A stretch of 64,000 bases of DNA from Sabethes cyaneus (Eukaryota > Arthropoda > Insecta > Diptera > Culicidae), in NCBI RefSeq assembly GCF_943734655.1, contig NC_071355.1:77637449-77701448 (forward strand), in the 5' to 3' direction. The notes below the pieces were generated by a model, which saw nothing but the letters and a program-made list of their open reading frames with translations, searched no databases and was not told where the DNA came from. Below, piece by piece: positions 21,013-31,054 of this stretch (position 1 is the first letter of the stretch; the number at the start of each line of letters is the position of its first letter). The position numbers were made by a program, and so were the translations under genes.

Positions 21013-23500
21013 TTTTTTAACAAGTGGGCCCTCTGCAAAATACACTAGAATTCGTATGGACTCGGTCGTTATCCTATTGTAAACCCCAAGTGTCCATAAA
21101 AGGATAACGGAGAATCCAATTTGCTTTGAGAAATATGTGAAATACAGTGCATTGAAATTAATTTCTTTAGGCTTAATCGAAAGTTACTAATATCGTTGGT
21201 TGAGTATTAAGCATTACCAGTTCAAAATAATTCATATAACATGACAACTTAAGCATTAAAGTGTACGTTAATGGGAAATTCACTCTATATCGAAAAGCTA
21301 AAATCTACCATCACTCATGTAAAGTATGTAAAGTTAGTACCGCTAAACCAGTTTTTGTGCGATTTGTGATTTGCATGATTTTATGCGTTTATTTTTGAGC
21401 GGTGGATAAGGACCGCAATAAAATAATAGGAGTGTAATAAAATTGCACAATTAAAAAACCGGACCGAAAAACATCGCAGGTTTCACCGCAGAAGGAATGT
21501 AAATGGTTTGCTTTGATAATAATTATTTCGATCACGGAAGGATCCAGCGATGATCCAATGGAATTAATACCCTTTTCGCAAATGGTTTTTATTTTTCATT
21601 TCGCCGAGAAACCAATAGCCTCCCTCTGCCTCTCCGGTTGCTTGGCATGCCAAACAAATAGCCGACGAAGGTTCGAGCAGATTCACTGACCTCTACCACC
21701 ACGCGTTGTTACCGCAAAGATGCCATCGTCTCCGCTGCCTGGTTTCGTTCACCACCACGGCACGGCACTTCCCCTACCGTTGTTGCCATCCGTAGTTTGG
21801 TGATCAATGGTCGTCGTCTTCGTTGCTTTTGCTGAATCAGGTTCATCTCAACAAGGCATCTTTTTCATCTCGCTGCCGCTGGCTGGCTGGCTGGCTGGCT
21901 GGTAGGCAGGCTGGTTCGGCTCAGGTGTGCTTGTGTATACGAGGAGAAAGTTTTCTCCATTTATCAAAAAGACGGCATTCTCTTCAATTTCTTTTGGCAA
22001 ATCTGACTGTTATCGCACATATCGCGCCGACTGGTTAGCTTGGACTCCACGCAACGCAACGCAACACATCACAACGGTTCGGAATTCATATGTGAATGGC
22101 CAGCAGCAGTACGACAGGATGACGCACGTAGCTAGAGCCGAACTTATTTGTTTATTCAGGCGAGAAAAAAAAGCATGCACTTTGCCTCGGAGGCATTCGA
22201 AATATTTACGTGGTTGAATATATGAGTGTGCCGGCGGTTTTCGGCATTTTAATCGATGAATCTCTCGTCAGTGTTGATATTTGGGCTTTGTTTTGAACAG
22301 TTATGCACGATTTAACCTATTCTCATGTTATCGTGCCCTGCAATATTGGTAGCTTTTTTGAAAGATTAAAAATTCTACTATAATGGTCAAAGCCACGGTT
22401 ACTCTTCATAAACGACTTTCAATTGTTTAATTTTTAATCATGAAGTATAGCTAGTGTAAATCATTCTAATCTCAGTGCCAAGGCCTGCATCATAAATCAA
22501 CATGCTTTATCAGATTGAGATAAATTAAATGATAGAAAATGAAAAGAAGTTAAAGGTAATTGCCATTTGAGAAAGTCAGACTGTGTATTCTAGAGAACAT
22601 TCATTTGTACAATAAAAAGCACCTCAAAGCACCCAGGCGTAAGCTTGATCATCACCTTCCGGTAACTAGCTAATTACTTTGGCAATTAAATTGCTACTAG
22701 AAATTACAATGTAAGAAAATGTGGAAGCAAAAATAGAATAACTCTTGTTAGAGTGGTAATTATTTCTCACCTCCTTCACCTTGAAATTTAATTACCATTA
22801 GTCTAGAAAATAAAAGTGTGCTCTTCTTCGATGGTAAGGGGTATTATTTGTTAATTTTAGGCTTTGTTTTGAGTCATGGTTTGAGAATTTGTTCTTAAAA
22901 AAGCATGAATTTGTCCGAAAATAAATACACCTGTAAATCTAGCAAACTGGATTTGTTACCGCTAAAGTACGCATGCACTTTCCACGCTATCGACACGGAA
23001 GAACCCAATGAAAAGAAATCATTTCCCTTTCGACCGTTTCGGGCCAACCGGCAATGATTGAAAGGGAAAATAGTAATAAAGAAAATAACCAACCGCTGCT
23101 GGAACAAAAGAACCAACAAAACCGAACTTGACCCGCCCATCGCCTACCGCATCCGTTCCGGTCAGTTCGACAGGTTCGGTTTGGGTTGGTTTGCGCCGCT
23201 GCTTCTCTACCGCTGCTGCTGCTGCTGCTGTTCTGCTATATACCTTACCTATAGGTAGGCATGAACTCGTTAACATGGGCCCACGGGCTCGGACTCGAAT
23301 ACGGGAGAAAAAGCAACGAATGCTGCAGTGAGAGTACCGTGCACTTGCATCTGGGAAGAAATCGCGGTTAGCAAAAAGCCACAAAGGAAAAAAATCAGGT
23401 TTCGTACTCGAGGGTCTTACCCAGCGGCGCACGGTGGGAAAAAAATAATCACATAACTATTGCAATGGTTATTATTAATACAGGACTATTACATGAATCC
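21013..23500. other. Non-repetitive GC-richer patches, no gene established
   Basis: The patches at 21.6-22.1 kb and 23.0-23.4 kb are GC-richer and carry (GGCT)n at 21,888-21,905 and (CTG)n at 23,211-23,230. They could be untranslated exon or regulatory DNA of a host gene. Overlapping frames are open on both strands, but none has a start plus splice sites, and the triplet-run frames give only poly-Ala or poly-Cys. I do not call a gene. Confidence 0.3.
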
Positions 23501-23547
23501 GTATCGATTGACTGATTAACGGTTTATTTTAGGTAAAATCAGAAATA

Positions 23548-24008
23548 TTATGGCAAACAACACATCATAGACGAGGCGATGTGGATATAGACTACACCTT
23601 CTACCAGGAGTCGGTTCGTAGCTTCTTGTCCGATTTCTCGCCGAATCTCTGCGAAATCGGACACTACTATCGTTGTCACCGTATGATAAATCCAGCCAAA
23701 ATAGAAAGGAACAGTAAAGGTGATTGTCGTTTTTATAGACACTCGCTCACGTAAATTTCCTGGTTGATGATTCTGGTTGCAATGAAAACTTGGCTTTTCC
23801 AGCTTTGGATACAGCTAGTCTGGCTAACCAGATATTTTTTAGCGAACTTTGACATATGCTTGAAAATGGCTGCATAAAATTGCTGCTCAGCTTGCTGTTT
23901 GAAGTTTACCTTGACGAAAGTTTCGTCTTCCATTACCTCGTAATAGAAATTCATCAACATCATCGTTAACAGCGTTCGGGATCGCGGTTTGGCCGTAAGC
24001 TCAGTCAT
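23548..24008 (-). pseudogene. ITm/mariner transposase fragment
   Basis: Minus-strand frame with EVMEDETFVKVNFKQ, then FAKKYLVSQTSC and SQVFIATRIINQEIYVSECL. These are the segment around the first catalytic Asp (normally VMDDETYV) and the following strands of an IS630-Tc1-mariner transposase, the cut-and-paste enzyme. The sequence loses similarity below about 23,735, before the second Asp, and a short overlapping frame there has no match. The N-terminal helix-turn-helix domain is missing. It is dead. Confidence 0.75.
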
Positions 24009-24719
24009 ACCTCCGATTATACAGCAGAACGAATGCGTTCTGATCTTTTTTTAAGATTTTCGTTTCGATTAAGCTACCTTTACCGTTTGTAGTAGCAAAT
24101 GACTGCAAAACAGTCAATTGGTTGGCAGTCACCACACTAACGAATAGCAACTATGCTATAGTATGCTTCAATACTACAAAAAACAACCACAACCTGTGCA
24201 TGGAAGAGTCGGTTGAACGCCGTTCAACACAAACGAACATTTTGCTTGCATCGGACCGATTCCGGGTGACAAACTTTCGCTGCGGGTAACCGATTTGGAG
24301 ACAAAAGAGAACCGAAAAAAAACGTCACCATACGCTTCCAGTCATTTTGCAGTTTACATTCTTCAATATGAACGCAAAACTTGAGTGACAGGCGACCGCG
24401 GCGACAGGCGTTACAAGGTAGTAACACTGACGAACCGACATGACACATAGAAGAAAATCCTTTAAAAACCCTCGTCCTACAGATTTTGCTTGCACACTAG
24501 CACCCTCTGTTATGCATGTTGCGGAGTAGCTTGCATTTGCAGGGTTCTATGCTATAGGGTTTTTACACTTGTATGGTTTTATACTGAAAACTCGAAGCAA
24601 CACTCGTGCGCCGCAGTGTAGCCATGTTGCGAAACATATTTTTTTGAAAAATGAGTGGTTTTTTATTGGACGATGTAATTAACGCGAGTGTCTCGTCTGT
24701 TTGTCTGTGGTAGTAATAT
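24009..24719. other. No gene; half of a MITE end
   Basis: Unassigned DNA. At 24,691-24,709 it holds TCTCGTCTGTTTGTCTGTG, one inverted end of the CACAGACAAACAGACATAAC family, right against the start of the Jockey-like relic. The partner end is not evident. Confidence 0.4.
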
Positions 24720-25052
24720 GCAACCATTACCTTTTTCACTGTTTTTCAACGACGTCATTTTGTTTATGGATATTGGTTACAGACTTGTCAACGTTGATGA
24801 TCTGAAGTTTATCTGTTGGAAAAACTGAGGATAGTCGCCGTCTGCAAGCGTAACTCGATATATTTGTGAATTGGTGAAAACGAAACTGGCTGACACTAAC
24901 GGGTGGCAACTAAAATATTGGAATTTTTTTCTCAAGCTGCCAAAAAAAGACAAAGATACATGAAGAAGATCTAATTTACCGAAATTAAAGACACATCATC
25001 CATTGTTGAAAAAATCAGAGGAGTTGTGTACAAGACACGACCGCATATATAG

Positions 25053-26084
25053 GTGACGTAGGACTACGTAAGTCTCTTTGTAGGGATAGTAGCATGTATC
25101 CATGCTTGTAATCATTCGATTCTTCATGTATACATGCTAAATGCAACATATATACATGCTACATGCTTTGTATGTAACACTTATCAAAGTAGTAACATTG
25201 CATACGTTCTATCCTCAGGAGATTTCAGAGTTATTTCTATGTGCATTTGGAAACAATTTAACAAAATCAAGGACATAAACTATTGCTTTCCTGCTACCTT
25301 ACAGAAATTAAAGATTTTTTTATTACCTATGGTTCCCCACGTTGAAGGGATTTTACCAATTTAATCATATTTTATCAACAGCACATCTTTTCACTACACT
25401 TCTAATGAAACGACAAGCATGCGTATTCATACAGTCATATTATAACCGACCACTAGAGCTGTAGCACATTTTTCAAACACAGACATCAAATTCGCCTAGG
25501 GTTAATTGTCTCGCAGTAAAGGATTTGCGATCTGTTGGGACAACGAGCTTGTGTAATTTTTTCTGGCACTCTTCCCTAACACAGACATCAAATCGGACTA
25601 GCTTTAATCGCGTTCGTAAGAAATCTGTTGGCACGAGGGGGTTTTGTCACCCTTTCTGGCGTACTTCCCAAGCAAGGACATCAAAATAGTCTAGGTTTAA
25701 TCGCGGTGTTAAGAAATCTTGTTGAAATGAAGAAGCTTGGTCACTTGTTTTGGCTTATTTCCCAAGCACAGATATCAAATTGGTATAGGTTTAGATCATC
25801 GTAAAGAATCTTCCAACCTATCACGAAACGAGAATTCTGGTAAAACATAGGTTCATTATTTTCAATTTTTTAATAGTTCAACATCAAGAATCCATACTTT
25901 TCTTCATTTGGGTCAATTCTTAGAAGATTTTCCGATCGATTGGTGTAAGAACATTAAAAATCGATCGGAAAACCGCTGAGCTATTAGCGCTCAAAACCTT
26001 TCATTTTTCGTGACGCTCGCATTTTTTGATTTTTTGGAATGACACCCTATCTCAAAACTTGCCGTAAGACGTAGTCCTACGTCA
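25053..26084. mobile_element. Nested element with TGACGTAGGACTACGT ends
   Basis: TGACGTAGGACTACGT at 25,054 is answered by its near-exact inverse at 26,069-26,084. The interior is non-coding: repeats of TACATGCTAAATGCAAC-type words at 25.1 kb, then four ~96-bp tandem units at 25.47-25.83 kb, then CCGATCGATT and its inverse near 25,930-25,975. Single near-copies of the end motif occur at 38,696, 40,103 and 57,228. Confidence 0.55.
25470..25835. repeat. ~96-bp minisatellite, about four units
   Basis: A unit containing CACAGACATCAAAT, TCTAGGTTTAATCGCG, AAGAAATCTGTTGG and TTTCTGGCGTACTTCCCAAG starts near 25,478, 25,580, 25,675 and 25,768. Spacing is 102, 95 and 93 bases. It lies inside the nested element. 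Confidence 0.7.
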
Positions 26085-26216
26085 AAAAAATTAGTGTACA
26101 TTTGAAAACGGTCCGTAATCGGCTGTTCGGAAAAGCTTTCGTTTGACGTCGAAACAGGAGCGTTGTACGACCTTCATGTCAACTTTGCGAATGCATCTCT
26201 TGATTCTACCAATCAA

Positions 26217-26736
26217 CTATTTACAATTCGTGGCTCTCCAGATATTTTTATACACCAAGGAAAATCCCGAAGAAATCTTCGATTGGGCGCACTGAGACAG
26301 ATTTTTCGGGTCGTGGTCTTCTGGTAAAAATGGGATCAAATGGGTATTCAGGAACGATTGTGTTTTTTTGGCGTAATGCGATGATGCTCTATCCGACCAA
26401 AACACGTATTGTCCATCTGCATGATGGCTTTGTAGAAACGGGATCAAAATTTTCTCCAAACATTCGTCTGGTGCATCCTAATTGATAGTCAGACCAGAGG
26501 GCTTGTTGTTGAAGAAACGAGAAAGAAAACGATGTCCTTCTGCGTCCATGATTTTGGCTGGTCTTCCACTACCTTGCTTGCGAATAGTTGTTGGGCATCT
26601 TAGGATATGGTAAACAATCGAAGCCTCAACATATTCGCTTTTTAAATGTTGTTCCGTATAGTATTTGCCGAGATTTCTGTTGCAGTTCGTAGAAGTGTAC
26701 AACGCGCTCCCGAAATGCTTCTTGTTTCGACGCCAT
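26217..26736 (-). pseudogene. Internally deleted mariner transposase
   Basis: From an ATG at 26,736 the minus strand reads MASKQEAFRERVVHFYEL, the usual N-terminal start of this transposase, and continues into the helix-turn-helix region. After a junction near 26,465 it resumes at CLEKILIPFLQSHH and YVFWSDRASSHYAKKTQSFL, the second catalytic Asp region (normally FWPDLASSHYA). The first Asp segment (MDDETY) is absent, so about a third of the enzyme is deleted, and frameshifts add to this. It belongs to the TIR-bounded element around it. Confidence 0.75.
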
Positions 26737-27439
26737 TTTTAACAAGCCGGGCAAGCATAAACTAAACAAAAAATATTAACAAAAAGAGGAGAGAGAGAGA
26801 GAGAGCTAACACATACATACTCTCATTTCTTTCTGAGCTCGTTTGTTGTTGAGTACAGGGGCCTCGAAAAAATTCCAAAATTTTAGTTGCCACCCGTTAA
26901 GTATGGCAAAATGCGAGGTGATAAGTGTTTACTTACCGTATCAAAAGCCCGATTATTTTAAACTAGCAGATTGACGGTTCTGAGATGCGCAGAGTAGACT
27001 ACGTTAGTGACCTTGGCGTGTTACTTGTCACTAAACTAACATTCGACCTACACCGTGAATCGGTTATTTCGAAAGCATCGCGTCAGCTCGGTTTCATTTC
27101 GAAAATTGGACGGAACTTGAAAGATCCTCATTGCTTCAAAGCATCATGGAACCTGTACGTCGAACGAGTGTGAAGCAAATTCATCCGTCTGGCTCTGCGA
27201 CATTTACAATAGCGTTATCCCGAGGCTTTTGTCACTGCTGGATTTTCGTGCTTCATTGCAGACTCTACGCTCTACTCTACGGCCTACTGCAAGTTATCGC
27301 ATGTATAAGAGCCGAACTTTTCAAAAGTGCAAAAGTTATTCAATTTCGAAGAGTCACCTCATAAGTTTGTGCAGAAGATAAAAACCTCCAATCTTTTATA
27401 ATTATTAGATTTGTAACTAATTGTAGAGCTTTTCAGAAG

Positions 27440-28510
27440 ACGCAAGTCGCGATCGTCCTGGTCGAGCCATCTTGTACATTGGGCCTCTCTGTTGCTGATG
27501 CCAGTGGGAATAGAAACGTTTTCGTTTTACTGCCGTCCGGCATCCTTAGGACGAGTCCGGCCTACCGTAGCCTATCGACTTTCGCCAGATGTACGATGAG
27601 AATCTCTCCAAGCTCATGATTGTTTTCATTTTGAACTCCGCCAAATATCGTCCGCAACACTTTCCGCTCGAACACGTATGTCCTATCAAAGCTCGACATT
27701 GTCACCTTAAATTACAAATCGTCACTCAACAATGAAGCAATGTAGCTTCCGTTTCAGCTGAAGCACCACCGCTTCGCTTTAAAACTGGTTGAAGCCAGTC
27801 AGCGTCATTAGAAGCGAGTTCACTTCATCATGACAATCGGTTTAAAAGTTTCACTTGCACTTTTCTATCAAATATTCAGTAGAAGGCCTGTAACTTTGAG
27901 TGCAAATGAATTGAATTTTAGTAACATTTCCTACAATGTAATACATATTATAAATAACCTAGTCAACATCGACAAATCGTGCCTAACTTTCAATCGTCGT
28001 CACTTGAAACAGTCACCAACTTCAACTGAAGCTTGCCTGAAACGTTCTGTTTAACAAATGAAACAAGTCGGTTAATGCATGATGCGAAGGTAAGAGAAAG
28101 TTAGTTTCATTTATTTGTTTCGTCGATGCTGGGCCCTGGTTCTACGTCCTCCGGCCGTGTATGTCCTTCGTGAGTAGCGTGATAGCTTCAAGTCCATAAA
28201 GAATTTCCGATCTAATTATGTTCTTGCACGTTGTCACTTTTCTATTGTTGTTGTCCGTGGTCAGCAGCGATCCCAAATACCCCCTTCGAGTTTTTTCCTT
28301 TCTTGTATTTGGTCTTCAAGGCATATATTCGTAGCTCAATCCGTCTAGATTCCGCTTTCAGTCTGGCGTAGGTGTCCTCCGTCGTGGCACAGTTCCAGGT
28401 ATTCATATCAAAGTCATCGACGAAGCCTATAAAGAGTAATGTTGTAGGTACGTAACCAGAGGGGGGATCTATTTCGACTCCAATTATTTTATTGCGGAAG
28501 ACCAACTAAG
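27440..28510 (-). pseudogene. RTE-like retrotransposon relic, minus strand
   Basis: From the high end, a frame at 28,242-28,505 reads FIGFVDDFDM and then ATTEDTYARLKAESRRIELR, the catalytic loop region with VDD for ADD and the helix after it. Further along come IRSEILYGLEAIT, and at 27,460-27,700 FERKVLRTIFGGVQNEN with GLVLRMPDGSKTKTFLFPL, the C-terminal part typical of RTE-like ORF2. Unrelated AT-rich sequence lies between the two parts (about 27,760-28,100). Confidence 0.7.
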
Positions 28511-29060
28511 TCGCCGGTAGGGATTGTCTACCAACATGACCGGAAAACGCTGGCACATGCCCTACAGTGGATTATTTCTAAGATTTGATAAGAGGAGAAG
28601 CTACCGCAGGAACGGATGGAAGGAATTGTTTGTCTCATCTACAAAAAGGGTGATTGGCTCGACTACTGGAAATATCGCGGATTACCGGTGATAAACGCCA
28701 AATCCTGTTACGCCGGTTGTCACCGATAGCACGAGGTTTTGTTAGGAGTTCTCAGGCGGGCACTAACCAAAGTTTTACCATTCGACGTATCTTGCAAAAC
28801 TGTCGGGAGTATAACGGGTCCACGCATCACATCTTTATTGACTTCAAAGCAGTATACGATACAGTTGATCGAGACCATCTATGGCATATAATTCACGCGA
28901 ACTAGGTTTTTCGGACACGACCGGACCTGACACGACTGATCACAGCTACATAGTGATGTGTTTCATATGCATCTCGAGCACACTCTCGAGACCTTTCGAG
29001 ACGCAACGAGGGTTGAGACATGGGGACGGCTTATCCTGCATGCCAGCCACATAGACAGAA
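28506..29060 (+). pseudogene. RTE-like reverse transcriptase relic, plus strand
   Basis: Reads KSPVGIVYQ, then KTLAHALQWIISKI, EKLPQERMEGIVCLIYKKGD, the YRG block, RRILQNCREYNGSTHHIFID and FKAVYDTVDRDHLW (RT block A with its Asp), then FETQRGLRHGDGLSC (block B). Several frameshifts intervene. The sequence is cut before the YADD block. It meets the minus-strand relic head to head at about 28,506. The two cover different parts of ORF2, so they are not an inverted duplicate of one segment. Confidence 0.75.
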
Positions 29061-31054
29061 GGGGGCCTGGGGCCCTATTTCCGCTTAGAACTACTAAAAT
29101 ACATTACAAGACATTTTACATTTTACAACGGCCTTAACTTTCGGGCTTCAGAGCCACATACGAAACTTGTTTTGAATTGACAATTGTTCATAGCAGATTT
29201 TTTGATATTTTGATATTAATACCATGCATTCAAAAGTTAGCATCTTTAAAAACAAGAGTTCAGAAAAATTATTATTATATTTCGCTTTAGAAGAAAAAGG
29301 ATATCTACAACAAAATGATTGATCTCAAAATTTTACTATTGGTTTGCTTGGCTTTAATTTTGCGATATATTTGAATTAGAAAAAAATTACTGAATAGAGT
29401 ATTAGATATGAAAACGAGAAATGGAACTATTTCTTAGTAGCACTCCTTCAGATAATTATTTTTGCATGAAAATCAAAACTTAAGCTTCTTTTGAATGTAC
29501 TTTCATGAAAAGATAGTCATTAGCTTGATCGCATCGTTTTTACAATGTTAGAGGGTTAGGAAAACAAGATGAGGTCGAATAGTGCGAAAGCTGCGCCATA
29601 AACATGCTTGAGAATGGGAAATATGATCGATATGATTTCCAGTGCTTGTCAATTTCGATTTATTTATTAAAATATGGTACATGACATAAGATTTCTGTCT
29701 TTTAAAATGTCACTACCGAAAAGAAATCGTACAAAATTAGTACCGTACAATGTTTTCCTCTTATTTTTCATACAAAATTTCTAAGCTCTAGTATCTATTG
29801 ATTGGAAAAATCAACTCACTAGTATTTTTAATCCTATACACCACTATACCTATATGCTTAAATTAACTGCTTTTTTTTCGCTTTTTGCTTTTGCTGTACA
29901 ATTGTGAGTGTGAGTAGCAGCAAGTGAAGAAAATGACAATTGTAATCTGAAATCAAAGAAAAGAAAAAATTGAATCCCACTATTTAATATTTATTTGCAA
30001 CAGATACGTAGTTCGCCTGCAGGTCGTGCTTCATCAGTGTCTTATTTCAAAGCGTATACGTATATGTCGCGAAGAAATATTAAATAGTGGAATTTAGTCG
30101 GTAAAAGTTTTTTCTTTTCTTTAATTTCAGAGTTCGTATTCCACTGAAAGACTTCAAAAACTTCAGACAATTGACATATTTCTCACTTTTCTTGAATTTC
30201 ATTGCAAATTTAAAAATTGCAAATTGTCATCACATACATACATACATACATACATACATACATACATACATACATACATACACACATACATCACACACAT
30301 CTCATACATTGAATACAATCAACATTTGATTGATATGTTTTGATTTCACACGTTTTAACGGTTTAATATACGGTGCTTAAGTGTTAAAGTTTGAATAACT
30401 TTTGAATAAAGCGTCCGATTTTAAATAACTCAGTTTCGTTTGATAGATATCAACAGTAATTTTCAAATAATCAAAAAATGTGTGATGTTTTTCATTAAAT
30501 TAATGCTTATATGTTACATAAATATGTTTTAAATACTAATTTTTCACATTTCTTTATGTAACTTTCAAACTACAAGTCCAATCGTCATGAAATTTGGAAG
30601 TTAAGGCTTTGCAAGGCTCCCCTTTCATATGCAATCAATTTTGTTCAAATCGGTTAAGAGACCTATGAGATAATGAAGTCCCATATTTTTCGTATTTTTA
30701 TACATAACTTTTGAACTAAAAGTCCGATCAGTATGAAATTCAATAGCGACCAATGGGACACCTAGACCTTTCATTTGACACTAAGAATATTAAAATCGGT
30801 TCAGCCATCTCCGAGAAAAGTGAGTGAGATTAAAAGCGTCACATACACACACAGACACACACACACACAGACACACACACACACAGACACACCCACACAC
30901 ATACATACACACACACAGAAAATGCTCAGTTTTCGAAACTGAGTCGAATGGTATATAACATTCGGCCCGCAGACCTTCTTTCCATTTCCGGTTTTCCAAG
31001 TGATTTCTATACCTTTATACTATATATTTATATAGTAGAAAGGCAAAACCTATA
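29061..31054. repeat. Dispersed mosquito repeats with microsatellites
   Basis: AT-rich, no gene. At 29,945-30,165 a small inverted repeat (AATCCCACTATTTAATATTT and inverse) encloses TACGTAGTTCGCCTGCAGGT; its right side is shared with 54,575-54,655. (CATA)n fills 30,231-30,290. From about 30,560 to 31,030 is a dispersed repeat of the type ending ATCGGTTCAGCCATCTCCGA, (CA)n with CAGACACAC at 30,841-30,920, then GAGTCGAATGGTATATAACA and GTAGAAAGGCAAAACC, wording common in mosquito genomes. The short cysteine-valine ORF across the CA run is an artefact. Confidence 0.6.

Larger units (their letters stand above)
24899..26897 (-). mobile_element. 2.0-kb mariner-type element with long inverted ends
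   Basis: The ends ACGGGTGGCAACTAAAATAT and, inverted, ACGGGTGGCAACTAAAATTT continue into TTGGAATTTTTT on both sides (about 32 bp). TA flanks both ends (24,897-98 and 26,898-99), the target used by Tc1/mariner elements. It carries a deleted transposase on the minus strand (26,217-26,736) and an inserted element (25,053-26,084). Confidence 0.8.
24720..27400 (+). pseudogene. Jockey-like reverse transcriptase relic split by a mariner
   Basis: The left part (24,720-24,898) reads FSLFFNDVILFMDIGYRLVN then VDDLKFICW, the RT catalytic block, here with VDD in place of YADD. It goes on to RRLQA and DIFVNW. The right part (26,899-27,400) continues MAKCEVISVYL and DYVSDLGVLLVTKLTFDLHR, then VISKASRQLGFISKIGR, the thumb of the same enzyme. 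Joining at the TA restores the expected order, so the 2.0-kb mariner at 24,899-26,897 landed in it. Several stops occur. The 5' half is missing. Confidence 0.75.

Noticed and set aside
23019..23432. 137-codon minus-strand ORF with poly-Ala
   Set aside because: The Ala run is the (CTG)n microsatellite and the rest has no motif; open frames overlap on both strands.
30790..30999. Cysteine/valine-rich ORF
   Set aside because: It is the (CA)n microsatellite in translation.
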